In this document: one piece after another, positions 21,193 to 26,209 of the stretch
Position numbering within the stretch: the first letter of the stretch is position 1
How the letters are laid out: each line of letters starts with the position of its first letter
Source: JAJPIG01 sp035504735
Lineage (GTDB): Bacteria > Desulfobacterota > Binatia > Binatales > Binataceae
Assembly: GCA_035504735.1 (NCBI GenBank)
Contig: DATJRJ010000244.1
Coordinates: 1 to 26,209 of the forward strand
Direction: 5' to 3'
DNA: 26,209 nucleotides
Made by a program: the position numbers and the translations under genes
The notes under the pieces: model-generated
Told to the model about the DNA's origin: nothing
Database searches by the model: none
The model's input: only the letters and a program-made list of their open reading frames with translations

Positions 21193-23016
21193 ATGTTTTT
21201 GCGACCGGGGCCTTCCGGAACCGGCCGTGAGGGTCTATTTTCTCTGGGATTGTCAGCGCCCCGGTCATCAGTTCCTCGTGAACGCGGGTCGCGGCCCGGT
21301 AGAATCGCATTATGCGCGGTGGTCGCGGCGCTGCTCTATCTTCCTGGCCTGGGCAGGCCGGCGCTGCTCGAACCCGACGAGGGCCGCTATGCGGAAATCG
21401 CGCGCGAGATGGTGGTCAGCGGCGATTACGTCACGCCTCGCGATGATTGGGTTCGCTACTTCGAGAAACCCCCGCTGGTCTATTGGTTAAGCGCCGCGTC
21501 GATCGAGGTTTTCGGACCCACCGAGTTTGCGGTGCGGCTCCCTGCGGCGATCTCCAGTATCGGCACCGTTGCCCTTACCGAGATGCTCGGCGAGGCGATG
21601 TTCGGCGCGATGGCTGGGATGCTCGGGGCGATGGCGCTGGCGTTGAGCCCGTTGTTTTTCGGTTTCGCGCGCTTCGCCACGCTCGATCCGGCACTGACAT
21701 TTTTTTTGACTGCCGCGATGGCTGGATTTTACCTGGCCGTCGAGGCGTCCGATTTGCAAACACGCCGCAGCCGCAACCTGCTGATCATTGCCGCGGTCAT
21801 GCTCGCGCTGGGAACTCTGGCCAAAGGACCTGTGGCGCTAGTTCTCGGCGGGACAATCGCATTTTTTTTCCTGATTGTGGAGCAGCGGACGCGAGAAATT
21901 CCGCGGATGCCGTGGCTGGCGATAATCGCCGTCTACAGCGTGATCGTTGTCCCCTGGTTTGCGATCGCCGCGGCGCGTAATCCCGGCTTCCTCCGCTTCT
22001 TCCTGCTGCATGAACACGTGGCGCGCTACCTCGCCAGCTCGGAGCACGAATGGGGACCGTATTTTCTCGTCGTGGTAGCGGCAGTCGGCACCTGGCCATG
22101 GCTTGCTTTCGCGTGCTCGGGGGTGGTCAGTCTCTGGCACGAACGCGCAGCGAATCACGCGCGCAATAGCGATCCACTTGCGTTTCTATGTCTGTGGTTC
22201 GGAATCGTGCTGATCTTTTTCTCGATTCCGCGCTCGAAGCTCGGATCGTATATTTTGCCTGGACTCCCGCCGGTCGCGATCATGGCCGGCTTCGGCTTGG
22301 CGCACTTCGTTAAAGGCGGCGCACGGCGAAACTTTTTTGCATGGTTTGCGGGAATCAACCTGGCCGCCACTTGCGCTATCGCAGTGGCGCTAACGATTTA
22401 TGCCGATCGGCTCGGAGCCGGAATCATAATCGATGGCGCGATAATCGCCGCTGCATTCGTCATAATCGCACTCGTCCCAATTGTTCCGACTCGCCGCGGC
22501 CAGCCCGCGACGGTAGTGACGATAATCGCGATTGCGATGCTGGTCGGGTGCGGCGCTGGTCTCAAATTGCGGAGCGACGCTGCCGCTTTCTACAGTTATC
22601 GTCGTCTGGCCGGAGTCATCACACCGTATCTTCACTCCGGATGTGCGCTCGTATCCTACCGGCATTTCATTCAATCACTGCCGTTTTACGCGGGCGAACG
22701 CGAAGCGATCGTCGGCTATCGGGGCGAACTCGCGCCATTCAGCAACGATGAAGACGCCCAAGCCAGCTTCATCCCGAATCTTGCGAGCCTCGAACGCCTA
22801 TGGAAATCGCGCGCCTGCGTGGTCGCGATCGTGAATTTCCACGACCTGCACGAGGTCGCCACCGCACTCCGGCCGGTCGCTTATCTGGGCTGTGAAGGCA
22901 AGAAAGTTGCGCTTTACAATCGACCCACGGCTAGCCGGACTCAGGGCTTTGATTGTCATGGAAGCTTGCCGGAGACGGCCTGGGGTGGGCTTGGTTCGCA
23001 ACGGCGCGGCAAATAA
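21193..23016 (+). CDS. arnT: ArnT-like lipid A Ara4N transferase (GT83 / PMT family)
   Basis: A 607-residue polytopic glycosyltransferase. After about 37 mostly basic residues the first helix begins. The first periplasmic loop has L-E-P-D-E-G-R-Y-A-E-I-A-R-E-M (Asp62, Glu63), matching the D-E-x-R-Y-A motif of ArnT. Y-F-E-K-P-P-L-V-Y-W-L supplies the conserved Lys92, and F-A-T-L-D-P-A-L follows. About ten or more helices continue to near residue 455, then a periplasmic C-terminal domain. ArnT moves Ara4N from undecaprenyl phosphate onto lipid A phosphate in the periplasmic leaflet, lowering its negative charge. Being divergent from arnC-arnD supports this over other mannosyl/arabinosyl transferases of the superfamily. 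The start is uncertain: ATG 21193 has no clear ribosome-binding site, but later starts would cut the first helix. Confidence 0.85.
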   Translation: MFLRPGPSGTGREGLFSLGLSAPRSSVPRERGSRPGRIALCAVVAALLYLPGLGRPALLEPDEGRYAEIAREMVVSGDYVTPRDDWVRYFEKPPLVYWLSAASIEVFGPTEFAVRLPAAISSIGTVALTEMLGEAMFGAMAGMLGAMALALSPLFFGFARFATLDPALTFFLTAAMAGFYLAVEASDLQTRRSRNLLIIAAVMLALGTLAKGPVALVLGGTIAFFFLIVEQRTREIPRMPWLAIIAVYSVIVVPWFAIAAARNPGFLRFFLLHEHVARYLASSEHEWGPYFLVVVAAVGTWPWLAFACSGVVSLWHERAANHARNSDPLAFLCLWFGIVLIFFSIPRSKLGSYILPGLPPVAIMAGFGLAHFVKGGARRNFFAWFAGINLAATCAIAVALTIYADRLGAGIIIDGAIIAAAFVIIALVPIVPTRRGQPATVVTIIAIAMLVGCGAGLKLRSDAAAFYSYRRLAGVITPYLHSGCALVSYRHFIQSLPFYAGEREAIVGYRGELAPFSNDEDAQASFIPNLASLERLWKSRACVVAIVNFHDLHEVATALRPVAYLGCEGKKVALYNRPTASRTQGFDCHGSLPETAWGGLGSQRRGK

Positions 23017-23033
23017 GTTTGCAACGGGTTATT

Positions 23034-23513
23034 TTGGACTCGCTCAGGAAATCGGCGTTGATGATAGCGCTTGCCACTTTGCTCGCCGGATGCGTCCCAG
23101 CGCATGAGGACTTGGCGCGTTCGGCGCTGCAGGAAGGCCGGCTCAACGATGCCGCCAGGGAAATCCAGTTTGCGTTGGCCGAGCATCCCGACAATCCCGG
23201 CCTGAAGCGCCTGGCTGCGGCCGTATATACCAACCGGGGCGCGAAGTTCTACTATGCCCACGACCTCGACTCGGCCCGTGCCGATCTCAATCGCGCGGTC
23301 GGCTACGATCCCGATTATTCCGCCGCCTATGACTACCTGGGTATCGTCGCTTTTTCTTCCCATAACTGGAAGGATGCAATCGTCGATGGTGAGCGGGCGG
23401 CGTCCCTCGCGGGCCGGCCGCCTGCAGCGTATGTCGAAACCGCCCGGGGTGAACTCGGCTCAACACCTCCGGTCGGATACCATGCGGTGAATGGCGGTGG
23501 GGTGAATCGATGA
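23034..23513 (+). CDS. TPR lipoprotein (PilF/PilW-like context)
   Basis: A small lipoprotein, 159 residues if TTG 23034 is used. That start gives a basic signal peptide (S-L-R-K-S) and lipobox L-A-G-C with Cys20; ATG 23061 would give a signal peptide without positive charges, and the frame's first ATG at 22953 lies inside arnT. The mature part holds about three tetratricopeptide-like helices pairs: L-A-R-S-A-L-Q-E-G-R-L-N-D-A-A-R-E-I-Q, then N-R-G-A-K-F-Y-Y-A-H-D-L-D-S-A-R-A-D-L-N-R-A-V, then Y-D-Y-L-G-I-V-A-F-S-S-H-N-W-K-D-A. Its stop overlaps the RodZ-like start in ATGA (23510-23513). In many proteobacteria the pilotin gene pilF/pilW precedes rodZ in the same way, so a pilus or secretin role is possible but only inferred. 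Confidence 0.75.
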   Translation: MDSLRKSALMIALATLLAGCVPAHEDLARSALQEGRLNDAAREIQFALAEHPDNPGLKRLAAAVYTNRGAKFYYAHDLDSARADLNRAVGYDPDYSAAYDYLGIVAFSSHNWKDAIVDGERAASLAGRPPAAYVETARGELGSTPPVGYHAVNGGGVNR

Positions 23514-24187
23514 GCGATTTAGACAGCAACCCGCCTAAGCGGCCAGGCGTAAAAGGCCAGCACAATGGCGCGGCGGCCGAACCCGCGGCGATTGCCGCCA
23601 TCGTCGATCATAAACCGGACGATGATCAGAGCCTCGGCCGCTTTCTCTCCACGACTCGCGAGCGGCGCGGAATTACCCGCGACGCAGTGGTCACGGAGAC
23701 TCGCATTCCCGCGCATTACATCGGAATGATTGAGAGCGACAACTACAGCGCGATTTCCGACCAGCTCTATCTGCTGCCGTTCATCCGGCGCTATGCGGAT
23801 TTTCTCGGGCTCGATTCAGAGCAGATTGCAATTCGTTTCGTGCGCGAGGTGCAGCGCGCGGAAAGCAGCGTGGTCAGGATTTCCGAACCGATCGTGGACC
23901 GCCGCCAGCGCAGGGATCATTCCCGCATCTGGGGTCTGGCCGCCGTCGCGCTCGCGATCATCGTAGCTGCTGGCGTGTATCTGGGCCGTCATTGGCTTTT
24001 GGATTCTTTCAAGTCTCAGACCGCCACAATCGTCAAGCCGTTGCCGGCGGCTGTGGTCGCCGAGCACCCAGGCGCACCGATCGTGATTGGTCCATCGGAG
24101 GCGTCTGTGCCGGCTTCCGGGTCTGCGCCACCCTCCGGGACGACTCCTGCAGCGCCTCCCCCGCGCCCGCCGGCTTCCGCGCCTTAA
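23510..24187 (+). CDS. RodZ-like HTH membrane protein, truncated form
   Basis: A 225-residue protein. A disordered N-terminus of about 40 residues is followed by a helix-turn-helix domain of the RodZ type (S-L-G-R-F-L-S-T-T-R-E-R-R-G-I-T to Y-A-D-F-L-G-L-D, about 41-104), a basic linker, one transmembrane helix (about 141-160), and a short Pro/Ala/Ser-rich tail ending A-P-P-P-R-P-P-A-S-A-P. RodZ links the MreB cytoskeleton to the membrane through this HTH domain. Here the periplasmic DUF4115-type domain of full RodZ is missing, and the tail is low-complexity. It is coupled to the TPR lipoprotein gene by a 4-base overlap. A role in cell shape or in membrane-bound regulation is inferred. Confidence 0.78.
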   Translation: MSDLDSNPPKRPGVKGQHNGAAAEPAAIAAIVDHKPDDDQSLGRFLSTTRERRGITRDAVVTETRIPAHYIGMIESDNYSAISDQLYLLPFIRRYADFLGLDSEQIAIRFVREVQRAESSVVRISEPIVDRRQRRDHSRIWGLAAVALAIIVAAGVYLGRHWLLDSFKSQTATIVKPLPAAVVAEHPGAPIVIGPSEASVPASGSAPPSGTTPAAPPPRPPASAP

Positions 24188-24196
24188 TCGATCGGC

Positions 24197-24225
24197 AACC
24201 GCCGCAGCGCGATGCGCCGCCGGTT
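24197..24225. terminator. Weak inverted repeat between convergent genes
   Basis: AACCG...CGGTT outer arms and an inner GCGC-GAT-GCGC stem form an interrupted hairpin in the 36-base gap between the RodZ-like gene and the convergent exported-protein gene. No T-run follows on either strand. It could be a two-way terminator. Confidence 0.25.
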
Positions 24226-24904
24226 AATGCAGGACATCATTCGCGATTTCTTCGGCTATCAGTTCTTTTGCGTCCCGAACATCTTCACCGGGATTGAGCA
24301 ACGCGGCGATCGTGAGCGATCCATCCTGCGCGCTTGAAGTTACGCGGGCGATGATCGCGGTCGGATACTCCTTGCTGTAATCCTCGCGGCCACCGAACAG
24401 TCCGCCGCTACCCGGTTGACGCATGGCGTTGTTGCGCGCCTGGTACTCGCGCATCTGCTGCATCATCGGATCTTCCGGCTCTAACGCTTCCATCCGGGCG
24501 GCAGCTTCGTACGGATCGGTCGGCTGATCGCCGCTGTCGCCGAGCGGTATCGGCGCGACCCCCAGCGCCTGAAGCAAGTCGGCCGCCGCCGGATCGCCAG
24601 GCGCAACATCCTGCGCCGAGACGCCCGGCTTCATCACCTGCTCATGCATCGTAACCGTGATCGTGACGGGTGCCGTCGAGGAGTCCACGGGGCGGCGTGC
24701 GACGCTGAAATCCTGGGTCAGCACAGTCTGCATCACGGAGTCGGTGCAGATCGCGATAACCGGCGTAGCGCGCGGGATCGAAAGCCGGCCCAAGGTCTTG
24801 ATTTGCGTGGCGCCGGCGACACTCACCATTGCCAGGATCGCAAGCAAAGCCGCCGGTGGGATCGATAGACAGCGCACGCTTGCCTGATGTCGAACCATAT
24901 TCAC
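24224..24904 (-). CDS. Exported protein of unknown function, coupled to purE
   Basis: I do not recognise this 226-residue protein. It has a basic N-terminus and a hydrophobic segment (P-P-A-A-L-L-A-I-L-A-M-V-S-V-A-G-A) ending at about residue 32 like a Sec signal peptide, so it is probably periplasmic or secreted. The mature part contains T-P-V-I-A-I-C-T-D-S-V, a Met/Gln-rich acidic stretch (D-P-M-M-Q-Q-M-R-E-Y-Q), a Gly-rich turn (G-S-G-G-L-F-G-G-R-E-D) and an ordered-looking C-terminus with A-I-I-A-R-V-T-S-S and A-K-E-L-I-A-E-E-I-A. There is no enzyme motif. The GTG start at 24904 overlaps the purE stop (GTGA), although ATG 24898 is also possible. Codon use looks like its neighbours'. Confidence 0.65.
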   Translation of the reverse strand: MNMVRHQASVRCLSIPPAALLAILAMVSVAGATQIKTLGRLSIPRATPVIAICTDSVMQTVLTQDFSVARRPVDSSTAPVTITVTMHEQVMKPGVSAQDVAPGDPAAADLLQALGVAPIPLGDSGDQPTDPYEAAARMEALEPEDPMMQQMREYQARNNAMRQPGSGGLFGGREDYSKEYPTAIIARVTSSAQDGSLTIAALLNPGEDVRDAKELIAEEIANDVLH

Positions 24905-25389
24905 GGAATGGTCTGTTTTAGCAATTCCCTCGCGCGCGCAGCCCGCCAGTCACCAAGCTTCGCAGCCAACTCGGGCCGCCGTAAAGCCATGATCTGAATC
25001 GCGAACAGGGCGGCATTGGCGGCCCCGGCCTTTCCGATCGCCATGCTGGCGACCGGCACCCCGCGCGGCATCTGGACGGTCGAAAGTAGAGAATCCATCC
25101 CCCCGAGCGCAGAGGTTTGAATCGGAACCCCGACAATCGGCAGCAGAGTATGCGATGCGATCACGCCGGCCAGATGGGCGGCGCCGCCGGCGCCGGCGAT
25201 AATGACCTCGATCCCGCGCGACTGGGCACTCTGGGCGTAGGCTTGGGTTTCGGCGGGCGTGCGATGGGCCGAGAGCACCCTGACCTCATGCGATACTTTA
25301 AGTTCAGTCAGAATCTCCGCCGCCGCCCCCATCTGCTCCCAGTCACTCTTGCTGCCCATCACGATACCAACGAGAGGGGTCTCCGCCAT
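24901..25389 (-). CDS. purE: N5-carboxyaminoimidazole ribonucleotide mutase
   Basis: A 162-residue class I PurE, which rearranges N5-CAIR to 4-carboxy-aminoimidazole ribonucleotide in purine synthesis. It shows G-I-V-M-G-S-K-S-D-W near the N-terminus, V-L-S-A-H-R-T-P (catalytic His), I-A-G-A-G-G-A-A-H-L-A-G and the S-A-L-x-G-x-D-S-L-L-S-x-V-Q-M-P-x-G-V-P-V segment. The length is standard. No purK adjoins it; an exported protein gene of unknown function is coupled downstream instead. It is divergent from the MurF-type gene across a 116-base region. Confidence 0.97.
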   Translation of the reverse strand: MAETPLVGIVMGSKSDWEQMGAAAEILTELKVSHEVRVLSAHRTPAETQAYAQSAQSRGIEVIIAGAGGAAHLAGVIASHTLLPIVGVPIQTSALGGMDSLLSTVQMPRGVPVASMAIGKAGAANAALFAIQIMALRRPELAAKLGDWRAARARELLKQTIP

Positions 25390-25445
25390 CGCCGAACGAG
25401 CCTCCGCTTCGAGATCAACAACTGAACGAGGCTTCTATGCGGCTC

Positions 25446-25479
25446 GGCGGTTGTCAAGCCGCCTGCAAACAGGCGTAAT
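25446..25479 (+). promoter_or_regulatory. Candidate promoter and overlapping hairpins before the MurF-type gene
   Basis: TTGTCA (25451-25456, 5 of 6) and CGTAAT (25474-25479, 4 of 6) are 17 bases apart and face the MurF-type gene. The same DNA holds two mutually exclusive inverted repeats, GGCGG...CCGCC (25446-25463) and GCCTG-CAAA-CAGGC (25461-25474), which may serve as regulator sites. Confidence 0.35.
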
Positions 25480-25505
25480 TATCGTGGATTGAACCGGTAT
25501 TATCG

Positions 25506-26209
25506 ATGGCGACACCTATCCCATCAAATACGAGCGGCTTCACGCTTGGAGAAGTCGCCTTCGCAACTGGCGGCATCCTTAACGGCCCTGCTGATGCGGT
25601 CGTAACCGGCGTAACGACCGACTCGCGCCTCGCCCCCGCGGGTGCGCTGTTCGTGGCGCTTCGGGGACCGCACTTTGACGGCCATGAGCATCTTGGTGAT
25701 GCTGGTAACCGGGGCGCTCGCGCCGCTATCGTCGAGCGGGGGCGCCGAGATGCGCGCCTGCCTTGCGTCGAAGTCGATGACACGTTGCGAGCGCTCGGCG
25801 GGCTGGCGCGACACCACCTCGAGCGCATCCGCACGAAAACCGGGTTGCGGCTCATCGCGATTGGCGGCGCGAACGGCAAGACCACCACCAAAGAACTGAC
25901 GGCTGCGCTCGCTGCGACACTCTTCGGTGCGACACTGAAGACGCCGGGCAATCTGAACAACCTGATTGGCGTCCCGATGACGCTCCTGACTCTCACCGAA
26001 GAACATCGCGCCGCTGTCATCGAATGCGGCACCAATCGGCGTGGCGAGGTAGCGGAACTGGCCCGTATCCTCACGCCCGACGTGGCGCTGGTGCTGAACG
26101 TTGACATCGAGCATAGCGAGGGGCTGGGCACCATCAACGAGATCGCCGACGAAGAGACCTCACTGTTTCGCGGCGCGGGTACTGCGGTCGCTTCCGCCGA
26201 GGAGCCGAA
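25506..26209 (+). CDS. murF: MurF-type UDP-MurNAc-tripeptide D-Ala-D-Ala ligase, N-terminal part
   Basis: The first 234 codons of a Mur ligase, open to the window edge. Starting at ATG 25506 it shows the UDP-binding domain G-V-T-T-D-S-R-L and F-V-A-L-R-G-P-H-F-D-G-H-E-H, then the ATP loop G-A-N-G-K-T-T-T-K-E (about 120-129), T-P-G-N-L-N-N-L-I-G-V-P-M-T-L-L and V-I-E-C-G-T-N-R-R-G-E, in the order seen in MurF. MurF adds D-Ala-D-Ala to the peptidoglycan precursor in the cytoplasm. Two oddities by eye: the residue before G-A-N-G-K is Gly rather than Thr, and where MurF normally has the carbamylated Lys (A-K-A-K-G-E-I-F in E. coli) this protein reads A-D-E-E-T-S-L-F. A divergent MurF subgroup or another Mur-ligase relative is possible. 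Confidence 0.82.
   Translation, partial: MATPIPSNTSGFTLGEVAFATGGILNGPADAVVTGVTTDSRLAPAGALFVALRGPHFDGHEHLGDAGNRGARAAIVERGRRDARLPCVEVDDTLRALGGLARHHLERIRTKTGLRLIAIGGANGKTTTKELTAALAATLFGATLKTPGNLNNLIGVPMTLLTLTEEHRAAVIECGTNRRGEVAELARILTPDVALVLNVDIEHSEGLGTINEIADEETSLFRGAGTAVASAEEP

Noticed and set aside
21711..21720. T-runs in arnT (near 21700-21711, 21863-21870 and 22332-22338) as terminators
   Set aside because: They lie inside coding sequence for hydrophobic Phe/Leu-rich helices and have no stable GC stem directly upstream.

Overview
The window is GC-rich (about 60-65% G+C by eye), densely packed and bacterial. It points to a Gram-negative organism with a lipopolysaccharide outer membrane: there is a KdtX/WaaE-type LPS core glycosyltransferase, a cluster for 4-amino-4-deoxy-L-arabinose (Ara4N) modification of lipid A, two lipoproteins with clear lipoboxes, and a MurF-type ligase. 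The gene mix (PF10108 exonuclease, PF10023 aminopeptidase, Mut7-C RNase, AGAT-type aminotransferase next to SerA) suggests a deltaproteobacterium-like or related soil lineage. That placement is inference only. I saw no mobile element, CRISPR array, tRNA or rRNA.

Layout. 1-4637 (+): end of a PolB-like 3'-5' exonuclease, an LPS-type glycosyltransferase, and two adjacent half-size ABC exporters whose motifs complement each other as in heterodimeric exporters. 4648-6961: a lipoprotein metallopeptidase (+), a convergent alpha/beta hydrolase (-), and a divergent Mut7-C RNase (+). 6962-7284: a 323-base gap that may hold a frameshifted gene remnant. 7285-10515 (+): leuS and a crotonase-fold protein lacking both hydratase glutamates. 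10521-11543 (-): a GalT/HIT-family nucleotidyltransferase. 11556-11783: a leader with a candidate promoter, a strong intrinsic terminator, a 43-codon ORF and short direct repeats, lying in front of 11784-14538 (+), an AGAT-type aminotransferase followed by serA. 14625-15920 (+): purA. 15913-17130 (-): a beta-lactamase-fold serine hydrolase.

17178-21072 (-) is a four-gene Ara4N operon transcribed in the order arnC, formyltransferase (N-terminal half of ArnA), NAD-dependent epimerase/decarboxylase-type protein (like the C-terminal half of ArnA), arnD. A divergent arnT-like glycosyltransferase follows at 21193-23016 (+). ArnA is thus encoded by two genes, and no ArnB aminotransferase is visible. 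The arnC/arnT intergenic region carries a perfect 9-bp inverted repeat and an 11-codon leader ORF. 23034-24187 (+): a TPR lipoprotein and a RodZ-like HTH membrane protein, an order that resembles pilF-rodZ. 24224-25389 (-): purE and a coupled exported protein of unknown function. 25506-26209 (+): the 5' part of a MurF-type ligase, cut by the window edge.

Themes: envelope synthesis and remodelling (glycosyltransferase, exporters, arn genes, MurF, RodZ-like protein) alternates with amino-acid and purine metabolism (serA, purA, purE, leuS). The most novel-looking signals are regulatory: the terminator-containing leader before the serine genes, and the hairpin plus leader ORF before arnC.
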